Source: Microcoleus sp. GA_180221_E-2-1-MAG-45_12
Lineage (GTDB): Bacteria > Cyanobacteriota > Cyanobacteriia > Cyanobacteriales > JAAUUE01
DNA length: 36,888 nt
NCBI GenBank assembly: GCA_020692245.1
Contig: JAIMKT010000027.1
Span: forward strand, 10,288-47,175
Reading direction: 5' to 3'
Part shown: one piece after another, positions 1-10,162 of the stretch
Layout: each line of letters begins with the position of its first letter
Numbering within the stretch: position 1 is the stretch's first letter
The notes under the pieces: model-generated
Told to the model about the DNA's origin: nothing
Databases searched by the model: none
The model's input: only the letters and a program-made list of their open reading frames with translations
Made by a program: the position numbers and the translations under genes

Positions 1-2357
1 CCCTCCTCTAGGGTCTTAGTCTGGGTAGGAGATTTTTGGGGCGGAAACACCTGACAGAGTAGGACTTCTCCCCCCGGATTCAACAGAGAAGGTAACAGAG
101 ATAAGGCTCTGCGGGAATTAGGACCCCCCGCCACCGGAACTAGCCACCGTTTCTGAGAAGTAAAAGAATTTCTCGGTTGAGTTCCATTTCCTAGCTTCAC
201 CAACAACACATCACACTTCGCTTGACTAATCATGGCGGCGATCGTCCCCCCAAACAGATGATCCCTGGGGGAATGCCAAACCTGCCAGTCCATAATTAAC
301 ATATCGCTATTCCGAGCTTCTAGGGTATCGAGGATCGTTTGATTGATGCTGTGGGTGAGGCGGATTTGGGTGTGAATAGATACCTTCAGTTCTCGCCCAA
401 GACGTTCTGCTTGTTGGAGACGACGGCGACCTTCAGTATTGCGGGTTGTATTTTGGTTCAGTGCCACCCCAGAAGCCACAGGCATTAGGTACAGACAATC
501 AATTTCATAATCTAGAGTTTTGGCAAAATTGGCAGCAATCTGGATCAAAGCCGTTAGATGGTTGGCACTAGGTAGGGGCAGAATCAAGGGAATCAATATC
601 CGTCCCTTGCCAGCAGCAGGAGCTTGGGTCTGGTAAACCAAGTAGGAAGAGCTTTGCTGTCCGTTCATTCTCGTCTGCCCCTGCAACTTATTGGCTTCCG
701 CGCGGATGATATCCCCTCTGGTAATGATTCCTACCAACTTTTTCCCCTCAATTACTGGCAGCCTCGATAGCTGGTATTGATGGAGGAGATACAACACTTC
801 CGTGAGATTTGTTTGGGGATTCACCGTCAAGGGATTGGGAGTCATGATGTCTTGGAGCAGAGGAGAGCCAAGGGTCGGGTCGTGATCGTCAAGGTCGGAT
901 TGGGTAATGATGCCTACGAGTTTGTCATCCCGGAGGACAGGAAAACCCCGGTGGTGCGATCGACCAAAAGCCATCAAAGTTTCTTCGAGGGTCAGGCTAC
1001 TGGGAAGACTTTCTACTTCTCGTTGCATCACTTCAGCCGCAGTGATATCGATCAAAGAATCATTAAAAAAGTCTTTTTGGGGCAGTTTATAGCCATACCA
1101 ATCCAGCAACCTCTGGTAGAGAGAACCCTTGGCAAAAAAATCCGACATCAGATAGGAACTCACACAGCTAATCATCAGGGGCAGGACTAGATTAAAATCT
1201 GTAGTCAACTCAAACACGATCACGATCGCCGTCATCGGCGCCTTGGATACACCACTAAAAAAAGCTCCCATCCCCGCCAGAGCATAATTTTCTGCAGATC
1301 CCAAGTGCATAATATCTACTTCAAAAGTCCCCACCACATAGCCCAAGGCTGAACCCAAAACCAGAGAAGGCTGAAACAAGCCCCCCGGTGCTCCCGAACC
1401 GTAGGAAAAGATCGTCAAAACAAAGTAGGGAACAAAAGCCAACGCCGCAAACTGCCAACTGACTGACCCGGTAACAATTACTTCCCGGAGACTTGCATTG
1501 TTATAGAACAAGTTGGGCAACAAAGCCACCACCACCCCGCAGCCCAGTCCCGTCAGTCCTACTTGGGTGGGCAGTCCTAGGCTCATGCTCTGGTAAAAAT
1601 TGAGACTAGCTAAAATTCCCCGGTTTAATAAGCCGCCAAACATTCCCGCCAACAGCCCCAGTAATAAATAAAAAGGAATTTCTGGAGCCGATAAACTAGT
1701 CGATATCTGATTTATGGGTAGGTCTAGCATCAGGGTGCTGCCCCCCAAAAGCCGGGAGATCACCGCCCCAATGAAACAGGCAATAATCGCAATTCCTAGG
1801 GTGATACTAGAAACATCTTGGAGGAGTTCTTCGATGACAAACAAAGTTCCCGCTAGGGGAGTATTGAAGCCTGCTGCTAGACCAGCCCCGGCTCCAGCAG
1901 CAATCATCTGTCGTCTTTGTTCGGGGGTTGTGGGCAGCCAATGACTAAGTTGAGCCGCGATCGCCGCCCCGATATGCACTGTCGGGCCCTGCCTGCCCAT
2001 GGTTAACCCCGCAGCCAGGGAGAGAATTGTACTCAAAAGTTTGACAACGGCGACCCGGAGATTAAGGGCGATCGGGAACTTTGCTAACACTGCCTTCACT
2101 TGGGGAATGCCACTCCCCACAGCTTCTGGGGCAAACTGTTCCATGAGAAACCCAGAGAGATAGCCAAAGCTAAAACCAATAATAGGCAGAATCAAAAGGG
2201 GTGGAAAAATTTCGGTGGATTGCAATCGCCAAGAACCCAGCCAGCCAATGCCTTGCTTGAGAACCACGGCGGACAACCCAGAAACTAATCCAATTAAACA
2301 GGCTTCCACGATCGCTAATTGTTTCCCTAGGGGTCGCCATTGTAGCCACTTAATCAT
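1..2357 (-). CDS. CLC-type chloride channel/transporter with CBS pair and USP domain, partial (3' end outside window)
   Basis: Multi-pass membrane protein for anion flux across a cyanobacterial membrane. I translated about 785 codons from the ATG at 2357 without a stop; the gene continues past the left edge. Visible CLC motifs are GSGIP at residues 81-85, GRQGP at 121-125, an IEEL segment, and GAPGGLFQP near the selectivity filter. After the membrane domain come two CBS domains (about residues 430-555), which usually bind adenine nucleotides, and then a universal-stress-protein-like domain from about residue 585. The usual gating glutamate in GREGP is Gln123 here (codon at 1989-1991), while the internal Glu pair in IEEL is kept. 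By analogy with ClC-ec1 this could favour channel-like, proton-uncoupled transport; that is inference. The exported propeller gene lies 40 bp upstream on the same strand. Confidence 0.93.
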   Translation of the reverse strand, partial: MIKWLQWRPLGKQLAIVEACLIGLVSGLSAVVLKQGIGWLGSWRLQSTEIFPPLLILPIIGFSFGYLSGFLMEQFAPEAVGSGIPQVKAVLAKFPIALNLRVAVVKLLSTILSLAAGLTMGRQGPTVHIGAAIAAQLSHWLPTTPEQRRQMIAAGAGAGLAAGFNTPLAGTLFVIEELLQDVSSITLGIAIIACFIGAVISRLLGGSTLMLDLPINQISTSLSAPEIPFYLLLGLLAGMFGGLLNRGILASLNFYQSMSLGLPTQVGLTGLGCGVVVALLPNLFYNNASLREVIVTGSVSWQFAALAFVPYFVLTIFSYGSGAPGGLFQPSLVLGSALGYVVGTFEVDIMHLGSAENYALAGMGAFFSGVSKAPMTAIVIVFELTTDFNLVLPLMISCVSSYLMSDFFAKGSLYQRLLDWYGYKLPQKDFFNDSLIDITAAEVMQREVESLPSSLTLEETLMAFGRSHHRGFPVLRDDKLVGIITQSDLDDHDPTLGSPLLQDIMTPNPLTVNPQTNLTEVLYLLHQYQLSRLPVIEGKKLVGIITRGDIIRAEANKLQGQTRMNGQQSSSYLVYQTQAPAAGKGRILIPLILPLPSANHLTALIQIAANFAKTLDYEIDCLYLMPVASGVALNQNTTRNTEGRRRLQQAERLGRELKVSIHTQIRLTHSINQTILDTLEARNSDMLIMDWQVWHSPRDHLFGGTIAAMISQAKCDVLLVKLGNGTQPRNSFTSQKRWLVPVAGGPNSRRALSLLPSLLNPGGEVLLCQVFPPQKSPTQTKTLEE

Positions 2358-2396
2358 GGTGTCTTGCTTATCTAGATAGAGGTTAACTAACTTGAT

Positions 2397-3515
2397 TTAT
2401 TGGGGAGTGAAACCCAAGTGAGAGCGGGCGGCGGCAGAACCATCCAGAACCCAAGCCAAACCTAGACTCGTACCAATCCAGAGTTTATTCCCAGTATTGG
2501 GAGATAGAGCCATGATCCGGCTAGAGGGTAAATTGGGTATCTGTCCAGTAATAGCCCCACTGGGGGGATCCAGCTTGAACAGACCGTCTTCCATACCGAC
2601 CCAGAGGCTCCCATCGTTGGCAAACCGGATCGAGGTAATATTGCGATCGCTCACACTGCTAATCACCCGGCTGACAGTTCCCGATCGAGGATCAATCACC
2701 ACCAAACCACTGGGAGTCCCCGCCCACACTGCCCCATCCCTTGGGTTTGTCGCCAGAGTTTGCACCAAGCCGCCAATAATTTGGGGAATCCGCCGCAGAG
2801 GGAGCGCTGAAGCCGTATTTATCCGCACCAAACCCTCCAGCGTACCGATCCAGAGCTGTCCCTCCTGATCAAGGGTAAACGCATTGGCACTAACTCCCGG
2901 CAAAGCTTCCCAAGTGGTCATCACCAAACCTTCATCAGGACTAATTAGGGCAATCCCTCGATCGGTTCCCACCCAGAGATAGCCCCGGCGATCGATCAAC
3001 AAGGACAAAATTCGGGGCGAAGGCAGGTTAATAGTCTGGGCTGTCACTTCATTACTCCGGGGATCCACCCGCAACAGTCCCTCGTAGGTTCCTACCCAAA
3101 TTCGCCCCACTTTATCCATGACCAGAGAGCCAATGGTGTAATTGGGCAGGCTAACTTCCTGTAGTACTTCCCCCGTATTCGGGTTAATTCTCGATAAACC
3201 CCGCCAAGAGCCAATCCATAATCCCCCCGTACTATCGGTCTGGAGGGCGCTTACTCGGTAATCTGTGCCTTGGGGCAGGTTGGGCGTATTTGTCCGGGGT
3301 GGTGGGGGAGCAGTGGCAGGAAAGGAGGGCGGGACAGTCATGGAATCTACAAAAGGTTGGGCGATCGCCACTCCTGAAATACCAACCCCAAAATTATCAA
3401 AATCATCAAAACTATGGGGAACAGCCAAATTATAAACAGCACTAAATACTAAGGTAGTTAGACATAAATTACCCATTGATCTAATTGATCTGGTTGATCG
3501 GAATTTTTGATGCAT
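2397..3515 (-). CDS. Exported beta-propeller protein (two-component-regulator propeller repeats)
   Basis: About 372 residues from the ATG at 3515. A TTG at 3530 would add five residues, but only the ATG has a purine-rich GGGGA upstream. The N-terminus is basic then hydrophobic and ends near AIAQ, consistent with a signal peptide. The rest is a run of roughly 40-residue repeats carrying the LWIGT..GL / IWVGTYEGL signature of the Reg_prop propeller family, followed by 'R(I/V)(N/D)P..G' turns; I see about seven or eight blades. Such propellers form the sensor part of some hybrid kinases, but this protein has no kinase or membrane domain after the propeller. It probably acts as a periplasmic or extracellular binding module; the ligand is unknown. 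It lies between the kinase at 3620-5386 and the CLC gene, all on the same strand. Confidence 0.8.
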   Translation of the reverse strand: MHQKFRSTRSIRSMGNLCLTTLVFSAVYNLAVPHSFDDFDNFGVGISGVAIAQPFVDSMTVPPSFPATAPPPPRTNTPNLPQGTDYRVSALQTDSTGGLWIGSWRGLSRINPNTGEVLQEVSLPNYTIGSLVMDKVGRIWVGTYEGLLRVDPRSNEVTAQTINLPSPRILSLLIDRRGYLWVGTDRGIALISPDEGLVMTTWEALPGVSANAFTLDQEGQLWIGTLEGLVRINTASALPLRRIPQIIGGLVQTLATNPRDGAVWAGTPSGLVVIDPRSGTVSRVISSVSDRNITSIRFANDGSLWVGMEDGLFKLDPPSGAITGQIPNLPSSRIMALSPNTGNKLWIGTSLGLAWVLDGSAAARSHLGFTPQ

Positions 3516-3619
3516 AAAAATTTTCCCCAAGGTAGGTAGCTAAGGGTAACTAGAGATATTACGGGGTTTATTAAAGATGACTCAAGGTAATTTAAAAAGT
3601 ACCCAACCATGACTAGAAA

Positions 3620-5386
3620 TTAACTATGGCGGCGAAATATAGGAATTTCGATCGTCATTTCCGATCCCCAGCCGACGGTAGAACTACAAATCAAGTCTCC
3701 CTTGTGCTTTTCCGCAATAATCTTATAACTAATTGCCAAACCTAAACCTGTACCTTTACCCACGGGCTTGGTGGTAAAAAAGGGATCAAATAGGCGAGAT
3801 TGTACCTCTGGCGGTATTCCCAAGCCATTGTCCCGAATTTTAATCGCCACCCTCGAACTATGGCGCAGCAAGCTCGTAGAAATCCAAATTTTAGGCTGGT
3901 GACGGGGATTGATTTCCTGTTGTTCCTCAAGGGTATCGATCGCATTACTCAACAAATTCATAAATACCTGGTTCAACTGCCCCGGATAGCACTCCACCGA
4001 AGGCAATTTACTATAGTCCCGAATGACTTGAATCTCTGGACGAGCCGTGCCATCTTCCTTGGGGGGTTGGGCGTGGAGTTGGTGTTGGAGAATTAGCAGG
4101 GTATTATCCAGCCCTTCATGAATATTGACAGATTTCAGTCCATCTTCATCTAGCCGAGAAAAATTCCGTAGGGATAGCACCATCTGCCGAATCCGCTCTG
4201 CTCCTGCTTGCATAGAAGTCATTAAGCGAGGCAAATCCACCCGAATAAACTCTAGGTCTACTTCTTGCACTGCCGTCCTAATCTCTGGTAATGGATCAGG
4301 ATAGTATTCGGCGTACAAAGTTGTCAGCCACAATAAATCACTCACATACTGGTTGGTATGGGAAAGATTGCCGTAAATGAAATTCACAGGGTTATTGATC
4401 TCGTGGGCAATGCCCGCCACCAGTTGTCCGAGGGAAGACATTTTTTCGTTTTGGACGAGCTGGGTTTGGGTAGTTTGTAACTGGTGCATGGCGACTTCTA
4501 GCTGCTCTGCCTGCGCCCGAAATTCGGCTTCACTCTGCCGCAGGGCTTGTTCGGTTTCCTTACGTTCAGTGATATCGGTACTAGAACTCACAATCCGATA
4601 AATCATCCCTTGACTATCCCGGAGGGGCGTGAGGCTGGTTTCCCACCAAGTTTTCTGCCCCGATCGATCATGACGCTGTTCGTAGTTGACAGTCTTGCCT
4701 GTTCGCACACATTTCTCGTACTGGCGCAGGGATTCTATAGCCACCGCCGTTGGGAAAATCCGCACAGGGACATTGCCCGGATGTACTTTGGAGGTTTCCA
4801 GCCCAATTAATTTTTCGTAGGCTGGGTTCATGTCCACAAAGGAAAAATCTACCTTGTTTGCTCGCCACTGGACATCAATAATTAAAATCGCTGTTTCTAC
4901 ACCATCATAGATACTCCGCAGGAACTGCTCCCGTTCTTGGAGGACATCTAGGTTTCTGTGGCGATCGCTAATATCCCGGAGATATACTCCCAATCCGTCA
5001 CTGCTAGGAAAAGCTCGAATCTCTAGCCATGTATTTGTAGTAGGACAAAATTCCTCAAAGGTCAAAGGTATTTGTTGATCGATCGCGACTTGGCACTTCT
5101 CCACACAAAGTTTGTAAAACGCTTGATTTACGTCACAAGGCAAATGCCTAGCAATGACTTCCTCGATCGACTTCTCAAATAATTCCTCGGCAGTTTTTTG
5201 AAATATGATTTCTGCCTGACGATTCAAATAACAAAATCGCCCTTGACTATCCAACATAAAAAAAGCATCGGCAATGTGTTCTAGTAAATTCAAGACCTTT
5301 TTGTGGGAGTTTTGCCAGTTTTGATCGCCACCAGCACGTTTATGCTTGGGAAGATCGATCGAGTTTTTTTTGCTGTGACTGAGCAT
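3620..5386 (-). CDS. Soluble PAS-PAS sensor histidine kinase
   Basis: 588 residues, ATG with a GGAG ribosome site upstream. Two PAS domains are visible (about residues 28-140, starting 'LLEHIADAFFMLD', and 150-275, ending in the typical 'DITERKETEQ' linker). A coiled coil follows to about residue 315. The phosphoacceptor region reads MSSLGQLVAGIAHEINNPVN, with His328 as the probable phosphorylation site. The ATP-binding domain shows an N box (NLLSNAID), G1 (DNGLGIP), an F box (FDPFFTTKP) and G2 (GKGTGLGLAIS). No membrane segment is seen, so it is probably cytoplasmic. This H-box variant is common in cyanobacterial kinases. No response regulator is adjacent, so the partner is unknown. The neighbouring propeller gene downstream might share its transcript (89 bp gap). 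Confidence 0.92.
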   Translation of the reverse strand: MLSHSKKNSIDLPKHKRAGGDQNWQNSHKKVLNLLEHIADAFFMLDSQGRFCYLNRQAEIIFQKTAEELFEKSIEEVIARHLPCDVNQAFYKLCVEKCQVAIDQQIPLTFEEFCPTTNTWLEIRAFPSSDGLGVYLRDISDRHRNLDVLQEREQFLRSIYDGVETAILIIDVQWRANKVDFSFVDMNPAYEKLIGLETSKVHPGNVPVRIFPTAVAIESLRQYEKCVRTGKTVNYEQRHDRSGQKTWWETSLTPLRDSQGMIYRIVSSSTDITERKETEQALRQSEAEFRAQAEQLEVAMHQLQTTQTQLVQNEKMSSLGQLVAGIAHEINNPVNFIYGNLSHTNQYVSDLLWLTTLYAEYYPDPLPEIRTAVQEVDLEFIRVDLPRLMTSMQAGAERIRQMVLSLRNFSRLDEDGLKSVNIHEGLDNTLLILQHQLHAQPPKEDGTARPEIQVIRDYSKLPSVECYPGQLNQVFMNLLSNAIDTLEEQQEINPRHQPKIWISTSLLRHSSRVAIKIRDNGLGIPPEVQSRLFDPFFTTKPVGKGTGLGLAISYKIIAEKHKGDLICSSTVGWGSEMTIEIPIFRRHS

Positions 5387-5956
5387 TTTGCTCCTAAATC
5401 TGCGTATTGATAAAATGATAAAAAGTTTAAAGAAGTGAATTAAAAAATTGCATCAAAACAATAAGTTGTATTTATCATAATTAGCATATTATGAAATTTA
5501 GCTTAAGTTTTGTTAACCTAACTGTATATTTCTTCATAAACACCCCAATCTATTCACAACTTTTTTCTAAGATAACGTATAAAATATAACATTTAGTTAA
5601 ATGGTTCGTAACTTTCAAAACTTTATTTCATAGGTATTTCATATGTATTTCATTGGTTTTGAAGATGTAGTTAAGATCAATTAATCAATCAAACTCTTAC
5701 CCTTCCTGAGATGAGAGCAGATGAGCGCAGGCAGATGAGAGCAAAAATGAGATAAAAAAAGAGCAGAGTCATCTCCGCCCCCTCAAAATTATTTTGTCTT
5801 CCCAGAAACCACCTTACCAGGGCTAGTCAGTATATACACTTAAAGTCTAGTCTGAAATGGAAGTTACCCTACCTTGAGATTTGCACCAATTTTTATAATC
5901 TTCTGGAAGAGAAAAATATACCGTTGTGAGTGATTCTTAGTAGCTGATGGCAGGGT
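5387..5956. other. AT-rich intergenic region upstream of the kinase
   Basis: No gene is visible in this 570-bp stretch. The part next to the kinase start is very AT-rich and presumably holds its promoter. At about 5709-5750 there is a degenerate purine-rich direct repeat built around ATGAGAGCAG. I see no convincing hairpin followed by a T-run. Confidence 0.5.
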
Positions 5957-6829
5957 TTAAGGATTATCCCCTAGGGTTTCTCCAAAAACAGGCTCACGGG
6001 TCTTGAGATTGAATCGGTAGCCACTGGGCAGAATATGCAATTTGGCATCACAGAGAGCAAGGGCTTCATCAGGTAATAGCTTATGCAAGTTGCTGTGGGT
6101 AATATTTGCCACATCCACGATCGTTACTGCCCCTTCCCCAATTACCTCAAACACATCACCATTCACCACAATGGCAGTATTTTCATCAATCCCCAACCCC
6201 AAAACTACAGGTTGTTGAGCCAAAGCCGAGAGTAAACGCCCAATTCTGCCCCTCTGGGAAAAGTGTTGATCCAAAACCAAGCCGGGTAAAAATCCCATAC
6301 CTCGATCCATATGAACTACTTCTACTCTAGGATTCGTTTCCCCATCTCCCTTGACAATCATCATCTCTGGCATCATCGCTGCCCCCGCACTAGTCCCACC
6401 CACCACTAACCCTTGGTTATAGCGTTCATGGATTAAGCGATCGAACTCTGTATCCTTGAGACAAGCCGTAATCCGAGCCTGATCACCGCCAGTAAAGTAA
6501 ACCCCCGTAGCCCAACGCAACAATTCCAAGGATTCGGAGCGATCGGCATCTTCACGATCCTTAGTATCCAGAATTTTCACTTCCTCCACACCCAAGCGCT
6601 CAAATACATCTAGGTAGTCTGACCCCACTTCTCCAGGGAGATCCGTTGCCACAGTCATGACCAAAATATGCGCTTGCCGCCCACCGGACTGGCGAATGAA
6701 CTCTCGCAATACTTTACAGTCATTTTTTTTATCTTCTGCACCCCCAATAATCACTAACTGACCATGAGTAGGCTGGGAAGGTTGATTAGTTTCTGATGTT
6801 GTTGCTAGAGGTTGAGATTGTTCGGTCAT
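5957..6829 (-). CDS. cphB: Cyanophycinase
   Basis: 290 residues; ATG with a GGAG ribosome site. Cyanophycinase is a serine-type exopeptidase of the S51 family that releases beta-Asp-Arg dipeptides from cyanophycin, the cyanobacterial nitrogen store. Family hallmarks: 'GQLVIIGGAEDKK' at the start of the fold, 'VYFTGGDQARI', and the nucleophile elbow VGGTSAGAAMM with the probable catalytic Ser147. Family members are usually about 270 residues, and the extra length is a Ser/Thr/Gln-rich N-terminal leader of about 22 residues. The usual neighbour cphA (cyanophycin synthetase) is not next to it: 570 bp without genes follow downstream, and the repeat-protein gene lies upstream. The isoaspartyl peptidase at 18705-19634 would perform the next degradation step. 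Confidence 0.95.
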   Translation of the reverse strand: MTEQSQPLATTSETNQPSQPTHGQLVIIGGAEDKKNDCKVLREFIRQSGGRQAHILVMTVATDLPGEVGSDYLDVFERLGVEEVKILDTKDREDADRSESLELLRWATGVYFTGGDQARITACLKDTEFDRLIHERYNQGLVVGGTSAGAAMMPEMMIVKGDGETNPRVEVVHMDRGMGFLPGLVLDQHFSQRGRIGRLLSALAQQPVVLGLGIDENTAIVVNGDVFEVIGEGAVTIVDVANITHSNLHKLLPDEALALCDAKLHILPSGYRFNLKTREPVFGETLGDNP

Positions 6830-6946
6830 GGTTGTAAGACTCCTAAGTTGTTGAAAAAATTGATGAAATATGAAAAATATCTCTCTTCCGTCATTGTAGG
6901 CAGAGGAGAGATACCACAGGTTATATTAGAGATTTTCATTAACCTC

Positions 6947-9900
6947 TTAAAGGGCGAAGCGAGTCACGGCTAGGAACCCGGCTAATGCGGAAGCCCCTAG
7001 GGAGAACAAGGCGGAGCTAAATACCCACCATGCAGCCCCAGAAGCAGCTTTACGAGTTTCCCGGACTTGTTTCTGAGCCTCGTATTTGACAGCATCGAGT
7101 CGTCTTTGGGTTTCCTGTTGCACTCGTTCCACCTGATGGAGGACACTATCTCGTGTGGATTCTACTTGACCAATAATCCGGTTCGCATCTGCCTCGGAAA
7201 TATCTTCCCGGGAACTGAGAAGAGCAACCAAAGTATTTCGATCGAAATGAGTGAGTCGATCGCGGAGAGCCTCTATCCCTAACTGCGGATCATTAAACAG
7301 TTGGCTAAAGTCCTGCTTGATGCCGTCATAGTTGAGTTCGGGACGTTCTAAGCCATTCAGGTAGTTGCGGATGCTATCAAAAACTTTATCGATGGCAGCT
7401 TGTACAGCCTGTTGCACCTTCTGGAGTTGATCAGTGACCGCCTTAAAGTTTGCTTCCACTTGATCAGCGATCCGATTAGCTTCTTCCTCGGTCATGTCCT
7501 TGCGTTGAGCCAACAGAGCCACAAAGGTTGCTCGATCGAACTGAGCCGCCCGATCGCCGAGACTACTTAATCCCGCCATTGGATCCTGTAACAGAAGTTG
7601 TAGATCTCGCTTAATACCTTCAGGATTGAGTTCCTCTTTGTTAGTATTTTGCAGATAGTTTTCCAAGTTAGTTTCAAAGTCAACGGCTTGTTTTTGGACT
7701 CGGCTGGCTAAACGGCGGGGAGCTTTGATTACCTTCCGAATGGCAGATTGAATTTGATCGATCGCCCGATTAACTTGCTCCTCACTGAGGTCTTCCCGTT
7801 GACTCAAGAGTTTCACCAAGGTTTCTCGATCGACATGGGACAAGCGCTCCTGCAAGGCAGAAGTTCCGGCTTTCGGGTCATGGAACAAAGTCGAGAGATC
7901 CTGTTGAATACCTTCAGGATTTAGCTCTTCTAAGTTAGTTTTCCGCAGATAATCCGCTAGAGCTTGAGTAGTTTGATCGTACTGATCTTTAGCTTTACCT
8001 GCCAATTTTTTGGGAGCTTGCAAGATGCTATCCCGGACTGATTCCACCTGATCTAGCACCTGATTTACTTGTTCTTCACTGAGATCTTGACGTTGGCTCA
8101 ATAACTGCACCAAAGTATCTCGATCGAACTGCGAGAGCCGACCTCTAAGAGCATTTAACCCTGCTTCTGGATCATCAAAGAGGGTTTTCAAGTCCCGTTG
8201 GATATCTTCAGGATTAAGCTCATCCTTATGGGTATTGCGTAGATAATCAGCTACTTTGTTTCGGAGTTCTTGGGCTTGTCCTTGAACACGTTCTTGCAAT
8301 CCCTGAGCCTGAGATAGAACCTGATTACGGGTATCTTCTAGTCGATCGAGAATCTGACTCCTTTCTTCCGAGCTGATATCTTCCCGTTGGCTCAAAATTT
8401 GCTCCAAAGCGTTCCGGTCAAACTGATTCACTCGATCGCCCAAAGCATCTAAACCTGCTTCTGGGTCTGCCAAGAGGAGATTAAACTCCTGCTCGATCGC
8501 CTCTGGATTTAACTCAGATTTGTCCGTAGAGCGTAAATATTCTTCGACTCGATGACGCAATCCTTGAGATTTTCCTTCCGCTTCTGCCGTTTGCACTGTG
8601 GTAAACACCTCAGTCCGGATCTCTGTCAAATAACCAGCGACATCTTGGGCTTTTTCTGGCGTGAAATCATCCCTGAGGCTCAAGGCTTCCACAAAGTAAT
8701 CGTGATCGATCGACTCCAATTCTTGGCGGATAGCCCTTGGATCTGCTGCCTCATCATAAATCACATCCCGAAATTCCTGCTTGATGGTTTCCCGGTTTAG
8801 TTTCCACGGCGGTGATAACAACAGGTAATTTTCTAGGTCGGCTTGAACAACGCTAAAACGCTTGGAGGGCTGATTAGCTTTGCCGTTAGCCTTGCCGTTA
8901 GAGTGACTATTAGAATTACCATTAGATGAGTTATCTGGCTGGAGAAGATTGCTCCCAAGGGTGCGGAGTTGCCCCCCAATTTTTTCTACATCCACATCCG
9001 AAAGATCAACATTTTGTAAGACCCGGCTGAGGAGGGCAGTAGTCCCCAATTGCAGAGCCTGACTGGTCAAGCTGCCTTGCGGTTTTAGCTGGGAAGAAGT
9101 TGTTTTGACTAATTCACTCAACTGCTCGCTGAGTTTACCTGATTTTAATTCCTCAGGAGCCAACCCCTGCAATTGTTTAATTAATGCTTGGGGATCAATT
9201 TGTTCTTTCGCCCCCACCACCTGTTTCCAAGCCGCTTCTAGTTGATCAGTGATCCGCTCAACATCTTTCTTGGAGAGGTCAGTGCGGCTACTCACCAATT
9301 TAGTTAAGGTATCTCGATTCACATTTTTGAGCAAATCACTACTGGCGATCGATTCCAAATCTGCATCTTTCAACAACTTGGCAAACTGACTTCCCAATTG
9401 ATCTAGATTCAAATTCGGTAGCTGGACTTTATCGAGGGAACTTTGCAAGGTTTTTTGGATTGTATCGGGGTCAAAACCAGAGGTCAACTCCCGACGCACG
9501 GCGGCTGTCACCTCTTCGGCGGTGGAAACCACTTGGTTCTTGGCAATATTTGCCCCCAACATGGCAGTTCCCGTTCCTAACAAACCTTGAATACCCGTGG
9601 TAGCGGCACTAATAATCGACCCCAGCAAGGAACCCAAGGTGGTAGAGCCAAACCAAGTCAGCAAGGTGAAGAATATCGCCCAAATACTCACCCCTGTTAT
9701 GGCTCCCAACTCTGGGCTAGCCACTAAACTCAGCTTCACAGCCAGAAAACAGGCAGCAAATAAAGCAATACTCACACTTACTAATAATCCCAAACCAACT
9801 TTGGTATCAAGGCCCACACTGTCATCTGTGTTGTCTGATTTTTCCGGTACGGTAGAATTACTAGAGCTATCGGGAGCAGCAATCACAGCGATCGCTAGGT

Positions 9901-10141
9901 TTGTAAACAATAATTGAAAGGCAAAAGCCATCACCACACCCACTACTAGGGCTAGTAGGAAATTAGGGGTTGAGAATAAAACAATATTTTCGGTAATTGG
10001 TAATTGGGCGACCATTTGGTTAGGCAATAACGTTGCTGCCCAACTACTTGAAGTGCCAAAAACAAAAGCGATGGTAGTTACGATCGTTACTGAGAAGATC
10101 ATTGTCATAAAAAAGTTACGAACCTGTCGAAGTGAAATCAT
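6947..10141 (-). CDS. Large membrane protein with tandem helical repeats
   Basis: 1064 residues; ATG preceded by a strong GGAGG site. The first 200 residues hold about four hydrophobic segments (around residues 10-35, 53-88, 115-140 and 150-175). The middle is hydrophilic and made of repeats about 97 residues apart. Each has 'ELNPEGI..DL..LF.DP.AGL.AL..R', then 'FDR.TLV.LLSQR.DLSEE..NRI.DQVE'. Five clear copies start near residues 539, 632, 732, 830 and 927; two more diverged copies lie N-terminal (about 210-310 and 440-520). One hydrophobic helix ends the protein. An Asn/Ser/Lys linker near residue 415 separates the halves. Related proteins occur in cyanobacteria, but I know of no firm function. 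It starts 21 bp after the 69-residue gene, which suggests co-transcription. A membrane-anchored scaffold or mechanosensing role is only a guess. Confidence 0.85.
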   Translation of the reverse strand: MISLRQVRNFFMTMIFSVTIVTTIAFVFGTSSSWAATLLPNQMVAQLPITENIVLFSTPNFLLALVVGVVMAFAFQLLFTNLAIAVIAAPDSSSNSTVPEKSDNTDDSVGLDTKVGLGLLVSVSIALFAACFLAVKLSLVASPELGAITGVSIWAIFFTLLTWFGSTTLGSLLGSIISAATTGIQGLLGTGTAMLGANIAKNQVVSTAEEVTAAVRRELTSGFDPDTIQKTLQSSLDKVQLPNLNLDQLGSQFAKLLKDADLESIASSDLLKNVNRDTLTKLVSSRTDLSKKDVERITDQLEAAWKQVVGAKEQIDPQALIKQLQGLAPEELKSGKLSEQLSELVKTTSSQLKPQGSLTSQALQLGTTALLSRVLQNVDLSDVDVEKIGGQLRTLGSNLLQPDNSSNGNSNSHSNGKANGKANQPSKRFSVVQADLENYLLLSPPWKLNRETIKQEFRDVIYDEAADPRAIRQELESIDHDYFVEALSLRDDFTPEKAQDVAGYLTEIRTEVFTTVQTAEAEGKSQGLRHRVEEYLRSTDKSELNPEAIEQEFNLLLADPEAGLDALGDRVNQFDRNALEQILSQREDISSEERSQILDRLEDTRNQVLSQAQGLQERVQGQAQELRNKVADYLRNTHKDELNPEDIQRDLKTLFDDPEAGLNALRGRLSQFDRDTLVQLLSQRQDLSEEQVNQVLDQVESVRDSILQAPKKLAGKAKDQYDQTTQALADYLRKTNLEELNPEGIQQDLSTLFHDPKAGTSALQERLSHVDRETLVKLLSQREDLSEEQVNRAIDQIQSAIRKVIKAPRRLASRVQKQAVDFETNLENYLQNTNKEELNPEGIKRDLQLLLQDPMAGLSSLGDRAAQFDRATFVALLAQRKDMTEEEANRIADQVEANFKAVTDQLQKVQQAVQAAIDKVFDSIRNYLNGLERPELNYDGIKQDFSQLFNDPQLGIEALRDRLTHFDRNTLVALLSSREDISEADANRIIGQVESTRDSVLHQVERVQQETQRRLDAVKYEAQKQVRETRKAASGAAWWVFSSALFSLGASALAGFLAVTRFAL

Positions 10142-10162
10142 TTTTTTACCTCCAAAATAGTC

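Noticed and set aside
5709-5750. Purine-rich direct repeats as a possible CRISPR or regulatory array
   Set aside because: Units are about 10-14 bp, imperfect and without spacers; no cas genes are nearby.
6830-6946. NtcA site (GTA-N8-TAC) before cphB
   Set aside because: The nearest GTA...TAC pair has 13 bases between the halves, not 8.
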